Positions 48,384 through 58,017 of a stretch of 64,000 nucleotides of DNA are shown here, one piece after another. The stretch's first letter is position 1. Each line of letters begins with the position of its first letter. This stretch comes from Misgurnus anguillicaudatus (lineage: Eukaryota > Chordata > Actinopteri > Cypriniformes > Cobitidae): NCBI RefSeq assembly GCF_027580225.2, contig NC_073354.2, positions 8,470,001 to 8,534,000 of the forward strand, given 5' to 3'. The notes under the pieces are model-generated. The model was given only the letters and a program-made list of their open reading frames with translations. It was not told the origin of the DNA and made no database searches. The position numbers were made by a program, and so were the translations under genes.

Positions 48384-48691
48384 CTCCACTTTTAAAAAAT
48401 GCTAATTTTCCAGCTCCCCTAGAGTTAAACATTTGATTTTTACAGTTTTGGAATCTTTCCAGCTGATCTCCGTGTCTGGGAGTACCACTTTTAGCATAGT
48501 TTAGCATAATCCATTTAATCTGATTAGACCATTAGAAAATAACCAAATAGTTTCAATATTTTTCCTATTTAAAACGTACATTTAAGTTTTAGTTTTTGAG
48601 TTTCGTAGTGATACAGTATTACGCAGTGCCTGACAATAGTCCCCTTGGTTACTTTTTAATAGCAGGGGACTATTTTCAGGCACTGCATAAT

Positions 48692-49245
48692 TAGGGGTGT
48701 GACGGTTATAATATAACCGTGAGACCGACGGTTATAGTTGAACACCGTCATTAGAACTCTATAACCGACAAAACCGTGTTATTAAAATATTAAAAAAAAT
48801 ATATATCATAAAGAATGTTTAAATACAATTGTCAACAGTCTGTGTTACACGCCCCACCATGTTATCACGTCACGCAATGAAAAATACAGAGCGGTGCAGA
48901 CACTGACAACGCGCTGACATACAGGAGAGACCAGGGCACTTTTTGGTTACTTTTGAGATTAAACATATTAAACAAAGTCTTACCTTTCAAATCATCTCTT
49001 CCTTCTATTTAATTTATAGAATCAAATAAACATGAATGACCATAATATGTTTTAACCGCGGAAAGGCTCTGCCCCGCTTTTCAAGTTCAAATCCTCCCAT
49101 GTTAATCTACTAACTCTCCTGAAAGCACAATCACTGCTAGTTGTCTTGCTGTTAATTGTAAATAAACATAGAGCATTAACATTAAACTGCGCCATATGCG
49201 CTGCAAACGCAGCCGGTTTAAAAGCACAATGACCACGCGCGGCAA
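48692..49245. repeat. hAT-like element end, TAGGGGTGTGACGGTTAT (other end not found)
   Basis: TAGGGGTGTGACGG followed by repeated 'ataaccg/cggttat' words (48708-48780) resembles the terminus of a hAT-type element. No inverse terminus was found before the palindrome at 49246, so it is truncated or rearranged. Confidence 0.5.
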
Positions 49246-49520
49246 ACGAGCAAGTTTGGTGGTACAAAATAAAACGTAGTGCTTTTCTAAGCGGATTTAA
49301 AAGAGGAACTATATTTTATGGCGTAATAGCACTTTTGGGAGTACTTCGACTCTGCGCAGTAACACCCTCCCTCTCCCATTATGAGAGTGAGAAGGGGAGC
49401 GGACTTTTCAGGCGAGTCGAAGTACTCCCAAAAGTGCTATTACGCCATAAAATATAGTTACTCTTTTAAATCCGCTTAGAAAAGCGCTATGTTTTATTTT
49501 GTACCACCAAACTTGCTCGT
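49246..49520. repeat. Long near-perfect palindrome, 106-bp arms
   Basis: Left arm 49246-49351 (acgagcaagtttggtgg ... gagtacttcgact) and right arm 49415-49520 are reverse complements with three mismatches by eye. The spacer is 63 bp (49352-49414). The right arm belongs to the surrounding TTAAAGGAACAC family, so the left arm is an inverted duplication of it. Confidence 0.9.
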
Positions 49521-49789
49521 ATAACTACTCGTCTTAAATAGGAAAAACGTTGATGTGTTTGGTCACTTCTAACTTTATCTCTAAATGGTACCATTGAATG
49601 AATGGGGCTAAGCTAAATGCTATCGTAGCGTCGCAGCGCGCTCCAGCGCTTACGTGCACACACACAGATGATAGAGGGATGATTCAACAGTTCTTAGTTA
49701 AGGTAATAACATATTTTAATATTGAAAATGAGTAGACTATTCCTTTAAGCAACTTATAAAACCGGAAGTATCCCCTTAGGGCAAACAGT

Positions 49790-50709
49790 TCAAACTCTGT
49801 GTATGTTTTGATCGTCCCTCTGAATCTGAGCTCTATCAAAAGTAATTCACAAAAATGCAATTATCTCATCTTTTTGTTCAAAATTTGGTATTTTTGAAGA
49901 AACCTACCCATAATTGAGAGGTAATAAAAAGAAAACAAATAAAGGTAGGATTCAATTCAATTCAATTCAATTTTATTTATATAGCGCTTTTCACAATTTG
50001 GTAATTGTATCAAAGCAGCTTTACATAATAGATGCAGTGAAAAGCACAGAAAATCGACAGATAGCACAACATAATAAACGATAGCACAAGCAGTTAAATT
50101 TGCTACGGCTATAAATCAATATTATAAACAAACGTATTACTAATGTAACGTATAGAAGTTAAGCCCAAAAAGGCTGCCTCCCCGGGTTGAAAAACCCCCT
50201 AGGAGAAAAAAACCCTGGAATTTTAGCCGGGGAAGTAAAAAAAGTCATAGGAGGAAAAAACCCTTGGGAGGTATATATATATATATACACATTGAAACGG
50301 AAGGAGATTAAGCGGAGATTAAGCGGGTTCTGCCGGTGGTCTTTGGTCAGGCATCAGCTGGACATCACGTTGAAGAACAGCTAGTAGATCAGTTGTGTGC
50401 CGACTTTCACATGTACCGGAACTGGATCTGTTTGTCTCGTCCTCGGGATCAAGGACGAGACAGGGAGAGAGACACAAAATCTTATTAGCGTAGGGGCCGT
50501 TCACATAGAAAACAAGTGTCACACAGTAATGTGGTTTTAGTCAGCTCGGTTCCGGACAGGCTAACTATTGCTGGTTAAGTGTATTACATATAGGATGAAA
50601 AATTTTTTTTAAAGCAGAGGGTCTGTTCTTTCATTTGATATTTGTATGTTTATATATTTAAAGAAGAACATTTTTTGGAAGGCAATAAACTTTTGTGAAA
50701 AAGAGTTAA
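49790..50709 (-). mobile_element. Host repeat family 'GCCAGCATTTTT', copy D (reverse), split
   Basis: Reads inversely: 'aaactctgtgtatgttttg', 'ttgaagaaacctacccat', then after the insert 'aaagcagagggtctgttctt', 'gtttatatattta', 'aacttttgtgaaaaagagttaa'. Left limit approximate. Split by the retroelement tail at 49952-50590. Confidence 0.65.
49952..50590 (-). mobile_element. Non-LTR retrotransposon 3' end with (TTGAA)n tail
   Basis: On the minus strand it ends 'gcgctatataaataaaattg' followed by aattg repeats, a wording found at the 3' ends of fish LINEs. The host bases taggat occur at 49946-49951 and 50591-50596, giving a TSD of at least 6 bp. Only 639 bp of 5'-truncated, non-coding sequence is present; 50162-50270 has the 'cccgggttgaaaaac' repeat typical of such tails. 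Confidence 0.65.
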
Positions 50710-50974
50710 GATGAAATGTAACAGAAAGTCATTATAACCCCAACCCCAAGCAACAATGGTAAAAAATTGAAAAAAATTAGAAAACAATACATAAAATGAC
50801 ATGAAAAAGAAAGTTGTGCTACAAACATGAAAAACTATTTATAGAAATTCATGCTGAGTGACACGAAAAATACATTTTTGGTCAATGACACAAAAAAAAC
50901 CCAGTAAAACATGTCCCCATGAATACGCATAAATAAATCAAATATTTCGACTTGCCTTGAGACTGGGATAGCGT

Positions 50975-51067
<93 letters not shown>

Positions 51068-51689
51068 CACAGGTGCATGTGCTCAAGGTAAAAAAAATCA
51101 TCCTCTTAATCAGTCATATCTGTTTTGTATTCCAGTAATAATATCTTAACATGATTAAGCAATCATTTAAAGGCGGCAGCTTTCTCTCTGAGTGATTTAT
51201 TATGTACTGGCCTTGATTCACGATGACAATGTGGTTTCATCCTAAAGGGATTGTTGGTCTCAGGTGAAACATTTTCATCAGGCTGTGTGTGAACTGACAG
51301 TCCAGCCCCAAAACAGCTGGTCATAAATGAACAGAAGATGATGAAGAGGATTTTGGAGAGGGATGAAGAAATTCATCTTGTGAAAAGGGATGCGAGGCCT
51401 GCAGGCAGCTTACAGCTCCTGACGCCGTATGAAAGAATAATCAGTTTTGTCAGGTTGACTGAAGATGCAGCAATGTCAGGATATGAATGAACCAGAAATG
51501 AGCTCTGATATCGATCCGGCCGAGAGCTTTGACCCTGAGCTATGTCCTCACCGGACGACTCTGTTCACTGTCATACATTCACATCTACACACTGCACGAG
51601 TTTAGGAGTGAATCACCTAAATAATTTTGTGAACAAAATACAAGAGTCACTTCAGAAATTCAAACATTGAAAACGTGAAGCGCAAAAGT
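50710..51689 (+). other. Intron 1 stretch with (CA)n microsatellite
   Basis: (CA)n at 50977-51063, about 43 units. 51180-51640 looks single copy and of balanced base composition, with no bounded repeat. It could hold conserved regulatory sequence, but nothing specific is visible. Confidence 0.6.
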
Positions 51690-52707
51690 TTAAAGGCATA
51701 GTTGACCAAAGACACATTTTTACTCACTTTTAGTGAACCTGTATGCTGTTATTTTATCTGTTGTAAAACAACATTATGCTCCAACACTATATTTCATGAC
51801 ATATATGTAGTGCTGCCATCAAATGTACTGACTCCATATGAAAAAAATTAAGCTTTTAACTGCAACAGTAACGAAGAAAAAAGCACGACTACATAATTCT
51901 GAACGTTCCAAATGGGGGCGGGTCTTGAGGCAAGATGATTGACAGTAGATGCTAAAGTTCTTTGATTGACAGCTGCACAGGATGAGCTAACGTTAGCTTG
52001 CTTTGCTCATGTTTATAATAACAACAACATGATAATAACTTTCTATGTAGTATTTTTACCATAGTTACACAAAACAAGCAACAACTAAGCCAAATGATAT
52101 ACCATTTTACATTACCTGAGTCTGCCGAAAAACTGGGCTGAAAACAGTACTCAAAATCTTCCTGACGAAAGTGTTGGCTGCATATTCAAATTTTTGAGTA
52201 ATCTTCCGGTAGCGCCGCCATTTTAGTCTCATCCGCATTCAGGATGAGCGCTTACGCAGCGTACAGAGGTTTCTCTGCTGCTGCTCTGTCCCCCCGCCAT
52301 CCGAATTTGTCATACGTCACTAAGAAAAGTGCGTACACTACGCTAATACTCTTTCCTGAGTCTAAGATGGCGGCGCTACCGGAAGGTAGTTAATTACGTT
52401 AATAAAATTTTAAATATGGATATTTCTACAACAACACCGCACAGATTACCCTCAGAAGACCTTTATTTATCATCCTGGAGCCGTTTGGATTTAATTTGTG
52501 AAGGATGGACGCATTTTTTTTGGACTTGAAGGTCGTGGACTATGGCTGGACCCCGTAACATTACATTTATTCAACTGGAAGATCTAAAATATTTTCTAAA
52601 ATATCCGAAAATGTGTTTGTCTGAAAAACGATGGACATATGCAACTCGGACAGCTTGGGGGTGAGTAAATCATGGGTTTATCGTTTTTGGCCGAACTATC
52701 CCTTTAA
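51690..52707. mobile_element. TTAA-bounded element, TTAAAGGCATAGTTGACC family
   Basis: Left TTAAAGGCATAGTTGACC, right 'ggccgaactatccctttaa', TTAA at both edges. A further inverted repeat lies inside at 52203-52226 and 52362-52385. No coding content. Confidence 0.65.
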
Positions 52708-53027
52708 TAATCATACACTTACGTGTTTGACATCATTTAAAACTGTGAAGGGTCTTCTTTAATTTGTGTACATTCACAATAACAACAGATCTTTGTGTTT
52801 TTGTCAAATAAAGAAAATTAACAGGGTGCGCATCCAGACATTTCTGTCTCCGCCAGCTGTCTCTCAAAACACGTTACAAAAATCAATTGAAACATTGCGA
52901 ATACTCATCACGCAAACATGATACACATATCCAAAGAAAGCCTGAAATGTCTGCTTTTCAACAAGCTACTTATAATCGAAAACAAATATTGCCTGTTTAT
53001 ATAATCTGCATTGAAGTAAAGGGAGTG
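52708..53027 (+). other. Intron 1 stretch, nothing recognised
   Basis: No repeat ends or coding signal were seen. Confidence 0.4.
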
Positions 53028-53225
53028 GCACTCCACTTTTTGGAAATATGCTTATTTTCCAGCTCCCCTAGAGTTAAACATTTGATTCTTACTGTTTTGG
53101 AATCCATTCAGCTGATCTCTGGGTCTGGCGCTACCACTTTTAACATAGCTTAGCATAGCTGATTAGACCATTAGCATTGCACTCAAAAATGACCAAAGAG
53201 TTTTGATATTTTTCCTATTTAAAAC
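53028..53225 (+). repeat. Fragment of the TTAAAGGAACACTCCAC family
   Basis: 'ggcactccactttttggaaat', 'ttccagctcccctagagtta', 'agcatagcttagcatagctg' match 48384-48580 of the larger copy. Directly followed by a fragment of a different TTAA family at 53226. Confidence 0.7.
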
Positions 53226-53685
53226 AACTTCTTCTGTAGCAACATTGTGCAACATCTCAACATAACACCGACTGTGACGTTACAGTCGAGGTGTACGGCC
53301 CTAACAAGTTGTTACAGTGCTAAAAACAAAGTTGTGACTGCTGAGTTGGCTCTATATGCTAGTTAATGCTATATGCTAGTGTTTAGGCTGAAGTTCTACT
53401 ATTGACGTTACAGTTACGTTTTTTTTAGGTCCATACTGAAAAAACACAAACTTACCACTTAGAAACATCCATTAGCAATCTCCAAACAATTGATTATTCC
53501 TCAAAATCTGTATCTTCATCTGATACAGGCTCAAACATAAGGTCTGTTTACTAATTTCAGCTACTTCTAAAGGCAAATCCAAGGATAGTTCTGGATCATT
53601 GCACTTAATAAAGTCACATACCTTCAATGTAGATACCAAAGAACAATTCAACATATTATCTTTATGCATTCTTTGGCACCTTTAA
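53226..53685 (+). repeat. TTAAAGGTGCC-family fragment, copy 3
   Basis: Matches 7830-8330 and 45100-45555, ending 'ttctttggcacctttaa' with TTAA at 53682-53685. Internally deleted relative to copy 1 (the 'cagccaatcagagcagagctc' block is missing). Confidence 0.7.
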
Positions 53686-55299
53686 CTTTCTCTGCTGTTT
53701 GCTGTTTTTATCATTTTTCTATAGCAACATGAGGAACTTTGTCTTTTGTCTGTCATTTCAAAACATTCTGAGATTTGAGTTTGTTTGTCTCAAATTTCAA
53801 AACCTTCAAGCCAGAATTTTCTCTTCTGTATCCTGGGAACATGTGCATGTTGTGCTCTACAAATGTTTCCCATATTTAACATGGAAATATCCGTGCAGAG
53901 TTACCAGCTGCCAACCCAGGATCTGTTGAATGTAGTGCAGTGTTAAAAAAACCATAATCCCTACAGCCAAAGCACAGCACTAGCAGAAGCATTACACAAG
54001 ATATATAGCACATAATCTGTGTGAGAGTTAGTGAGACGAACCTTTGCTTTTGTCCTGTTTGCATGTCTTAGATTCTTTCAGTCTGTGAGAACTGCTGCTG
54101 AACATCTGTCTGTGCAGCTGGAAGTCATTTTAGGAGATCAAGCGCTCTGGTCTTTGATTTAAACCAGCATTGCTTACTCTTACAAATACACTACAAAATA
54201 AATATACAGAAAAAGCATCTACATATATGCAAAAAGCTGTCAAGCAATACAACACATGTTTGGCATTTTGATTTAGCCCAATCTAAAATCAATGTTGCAT
54301 TTTTTTGCTGTTTGCTCTGTTAGGTTGACATTTTCTTTCTCTCTCTTTTAACTTGAGCTGTAATAAAATCATGTTCTTTTCAAGTTTTCTTCTCTTTCAC
54401 ATCCGAAACTTAACAAATGTTTCATGAAAGCAGACGCAGGCCAATAATGAACTTTCAAACAGCACAAAGAGGTCTACGTTAATAATTAAACAATTAAATC
54501 AACTGTTGCTGTATTATTTTGATGTTGGACATGTTTGATATAACAGAAGTTGCATTTGGAAACAAGGGAGAATTAAATAAAAAAATTGATGACTTTAAGT
54601 CTCTCTTTTTTATTTAAATCTTCAGTTTGTTAAAAATATTCAGAAGTTCTAATAGATGCAAAGACTTAAACCATTTCAGCATATTCATTGATTTTAGTCA
54701 TTTAAAGTTTGACTGGTTAATCCTAACTGTTTGGTGAATTGTCTGATAACGCCGGTTTACATTAAAAAGAGCTTTTGGAGATTTATTTAAATACATTTTT
54801 CATTTTGAAATAGATAAATTTGAAATGGAATTCTGTGAAGTTTTATTGTAATATAAATTACTGGAATATTAAAGTAGTGCATTTTACAGCTGTATCTTTT
54901 ACAAGTTGACTATAAATTTCTATGAAGTAAATTATAGAAAAATGTTTGATTAATACAAAAAACAATAATGAAACCCCACCCATCTGTCCCTAACCCCAAC
55001 TTCACAGGGGTGAAAGTAAATCGTACAAAAAGCATTATTAATATGAAAAAACAATAATGAAACCCCAACCCTAATGACACAGGGGTAAAAGTGAATCATA
55101 AAAATGCATGTTTATGTGAAAAAAATAATGCATTTTACAGAAAATCAAATTACAGATACACCAGTTAGATCTTCAACTTTGTCTTAACTTCAACTGTATT
55201 CATTTATATAGCACATTTTAATGAAATTTCAAATGCCCAAAGTGCTTCACAGTTTTAAAAAGGCACAAAAATAGCAATTAACAGCTAAACACAATTATC
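53686..55299 (+). other. Intron 1 stretch; small LINE-like fragment
   Basis: 55198-55260 ('tttatatagcacattttaat', 'caaagtgcttcac') resembles a LINE 3' end. 54967-55090 has a duplicated phrase ('aaaaacaataatgaaacccc'). Nothing else was recognised. Confidence 0.45.
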
Positions 55300-56864
55300 T
55301 TTTTCTGGAAAGTTGCCTGCCAGCATTTTTTGTGATTTCCACAAAAGTTTCACAAAATACCTTCCAGGAAAATTTTCTTCTAACAATATATAAAAATTAG
55401 GGCTGTCAATAGATTAAAATATTTAATCGCGATTAATCGCATGATTTCATGAGTTAACTCGTGATTAATCGCAAATTAATCGCACATTTTTATCTGTTCT
55501 AAATTTACCTAAATGTAACACTTTTTAAGTTTTTAATGCTCTAATCAGCATGGGTTTGGTCAATATATATGCTATATGCAAATGTATGTCTACAACAGCC
55601 TGTTTACATTTTCAACAGAACCATCAGCCATAGTTTTATAAATGTTTTTGCCTTTAGAAGACTTTGTTCTTTCTCCATTTCTGTTTGCTGCTGCATCATT
55701 TGTGACCTGTGCTGGCAAATTGAGTTGGGATGAGCAAATTTTCAGAAATGTGTCATTTGTATTTTAACATTCTCTATTAAAAAACTATGTTACATATATG
55801 TTTTTCTTTTACTGTTTAATTTTGACATTGAGACAGACCACTTTAAGATACTGTAGGCTAATGCAAGGGTTTAACATAATGACACAACAGATACATTTCC
55901 TCAACAGTTAACCAAACATTCACTTCAGATATAACAGATTATAGGTCATACCTGCGTGAATTCTTGTCAAAACGGATATTTTTAAAACTGTTATTTTGTG
56001 TTAGATGTCTATATATAACAGGGTCACGCACTCCCGCGTTTGTGTGCATGCGCTTCAGACGTCTGCGTCAGACATCGCTTTTGAGCCTTGTCACTCTTAA
56101 TAACTCTTTTAACACCAATCAGATCCCGAACTTTATCTCTTTGAATAATTATTTTAACATCAAGAAAGTCCTCTGCAGTCTGTTTTCTATAATTTCTGAA
56201 TGCTTTAAAAACAAAACTAAAAAGTGAAAGAAGACGCATCTTTGCTTTATATGGATTTGGGGCGGTACAACACACAGAAAACGTGCAGATAAAGAAAACT
56301 GTACGCAGAAAACGTGCATTTTAGATGTTTAACAACCATTTAGAGCATTGGATTCGCTAGACGAGAGCTTAATGTTGTTATTTTTATGAAAAGATCCGAC
56401 TCATCTAGACAGCGCCGGTCACTTGCTGCGTCTCAATTCATCCAGCTGTGGGTCAAACAGAAATTGCGTGTTGCGTTACGCACGTTAATAAAATTAGTGC
56501 CGTTAAAATGAATTTGGGTTAACGCGTTATTAACACGTTTATTTTGACAGCCCTAATAAAAATAAAAATATATCAAATGAAAGAACAGACCCTCTGCTTT
56601 CAAACAAACAGTAAACAAACAAACAAAACGGGAAAAAACTGTTCCATCCTATTTATATATTTTTTCTCTGCTTATACTGTAAACTCTTAAATATGGGTAT
56701 TTAAAAAAAAGAGTTTAAAATTAGTACATTATTTTTTGCTTCAGTTGGATCTAGTGGATAATTGCGGTATTACAGATTAACATAAAAACTCATCAGGAAC
56801 ACGTTTTATGCAAATGTTTTCTCTTAATTGACGAGAAACGTGTCAATGGCGGGGAGAGAGTTAA
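55300..56864 (+). mobile_element. Host repeat family 'GCCAGCATTTTT', copy C, split
   Basis: 'gttgcctgccagcatttttt' near 55314 to 'gacgagaaacgtgtcaatgg...gagagagttaa' ending 56864. The hAT at 55398-56555 splits the phrase 'tatataaaaat/atatcaaatgaaag', which is continuous in copies A and B. Confidence 0.75.
55398..56555 (-). mobile_element. hAT-type element TAGGGCTGTCAAA, copy 2, 1158 bp
   Basis: TAGGGCTGTCAATAGATT at the left, 'ttattttgacagcccta' at the right; perfect 8-bp TSD ataaaaat at 55390-55397 and 56556-56563. Opposite orientation to copy 1 (25513-27281). Subterminal 'gattaatcgc' and 'taacgcgttattaacacgtt' are conserved. No transposase. Confidence 0.92.
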
Positions 56865-57073
56865 TACACAAGATAAAAAAGATAAAATAATAAATAACAT
56901 CAAGATACTATCGCATGGTCTCTCAACTCTCAACGAACGCTAGAGTAAAAAGACTTGAAACCTTCTTTTACGAGTTGACTAATTGGTATGAATTCGTACA
57001 AAGCAAATTGTACAAAAATGCATGATTAATATGAAAAACATTAATGAAAACCCGACCCTAACCCCAACATCAC

Positions 57074-57606
57074 TGTGGCTAAAGCCGAAGGTATACGTCC
57101 GCGTATGTGCGCCGTCCGCATGATGTCATTTTGGTCATGTATGTGGACCGTCCGCGTGCAGCCCAAAATTTGAGACCCACAACAGCGCATGCGTGTGGAA
57201 ATATTTAGACAGGACACTCCAATACAAACCATTACACAAAGGTAATAGACAGCATTTGCACACACACAATCGTTTTTTCTTTTTTACTTCTTTCAAGAAC
57301 AGAAACTGTAGAGCATTTTCGTCACCATAGTGTTTGATTTCTGTTCTTTGTTTTCTTGTTGTTTGCTCTAAAATGTGTGTGCAATGGTGGATCAGCAACT
57401 TTTCTTCCTAAATGTTTTAATGTACTGTAAATGTCACCAAATCAGTGCTGCCTTGACGGCCTGGTAGAGAAATAATTTGAATAAAAAATCATTTGTATTG
57501 CGTACATGTCGAATGCGGCCATCCGCGTATAGCCGCTGGGAGAATACATGGAAAGCTGCGCTGATGCGCGCGAGCCGGACGCGGAAAAAAGTACACCGCG
57601 GCCTTA
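57074..57606. mobile_element. MITE with AGCCGAAGGTATACGTCCG end
   Basis: Left 'agccgaaggtatacgtccgc', right 'aaaaaagtacaccgcggcctt', imperfect inverted repeats; both subterminal parts carry 'gtccgcg/cgcgga'. A related scrap is at 36062. 57618-57660 then starts a TA-type MITE end ('tacactgtaaaaaatg'). Confidence 0.5.
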
Positions 57607-57846
57607 AAGTGAAGCGTACACTGTAAAAAATGTGGTTGTACGAATTAATACGGATTAGCCATCTTGTGAAATACGTCCAAATTCTTTTGAAATGGCACTG
57701 GATACACCTGTTGCATTACAATGAAGTTACCTTACACATGTTTTTAAAATAACAATATTTAAATGTGATACTGAGAACATTATTGTGTCAGTTAACAAGC
57801 AGAAAATCCAGACATTAATGTTATATACTGTTATGTGTTCATGCAG

Positions 57847-58017
57847 GTCTTTTCCCAGCGGTGTTGAATCTGGCTTCAATGGCAGAGATCAGTACCAATG
57901 CAACATGCGGAGAGACGGAACCAGAGATGTACTGTAAACTAGTGGAACATGTACCAGGACAACCGGCGAAAAACCCACAGTGCAGAGTCTGTAACCTGAG
58001 GAGTCAAAATACGAATG
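57847..58017 (+). CDS. lama2: Laminin alpha-2 exon 2 (start of LN domain)
   Basis: A 171-nt exon, the same length as human LAMA2 exon 2 (recalled). It encodes residues 23-79 and the first base of codon 80: GLFPAVLNLASMAEISTNAT, then CGETEPEMYCKLVEHVPGQP, then AKNPQCRVCNLRSQNTN. This is the N-terminal strand region of the laminin LN (domain VI) module, which mediates laminin polymerisation. It has three of the conserved cysteines (CGE, MYC, PQC) plus RVC, and an N-glycosylation site NAT. The wording VLNLAS, PEMYC and VPGQP..NPQC favours alpha-2 over alpha-1, but lama1 is the main alternative. The acceptor is atgcag at 57841-57846; the donor GTAAAG begins at 58018. Both junctions are phase 1. 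Confidence 0.93.

Larger units (their letters stand above)
46483..49748 (+). mobile_element. TTAA-bounded element, TTAAAGGAACACTCCAC family, heavily interrupted
   Basis: Begins TTAAAGGAACACTCCA at 46483 and ends 'gactattcctttaa' at 49748. Family interior ('attttccagctcccctagag', 'ttagcatagtttagcataatc', 'agtccccttggttac') resumes at 48384 after the hAT insertion. A fragment of the same family is at 53028-53225. A second hAT-like end (48692) and a long palindrome (49246-49520) also lie inside. Confidence 0.75.
2582..57846 (+). other. lama2: lama2 intron 1, about 55.3 kb
   Basis: Bounded by GTGAGT at 2582 and AG at 57845-57846 (ttcatgcag, with a weak pyrimidine tract). No exon with laminin similarity lies inside. 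A very long first intron is usual for laminin alpha genes. Its content is mostly transposable elements, listed separately. An alternative first exon or a non-coding RNA exon inside cannot be excluded by reading. Confidence 0.85.

Noticed and set aside
50835..51101. Cys-Val repeat frames on the minus strand
   Set aside because: Translation of the (CA)n microsatellite.
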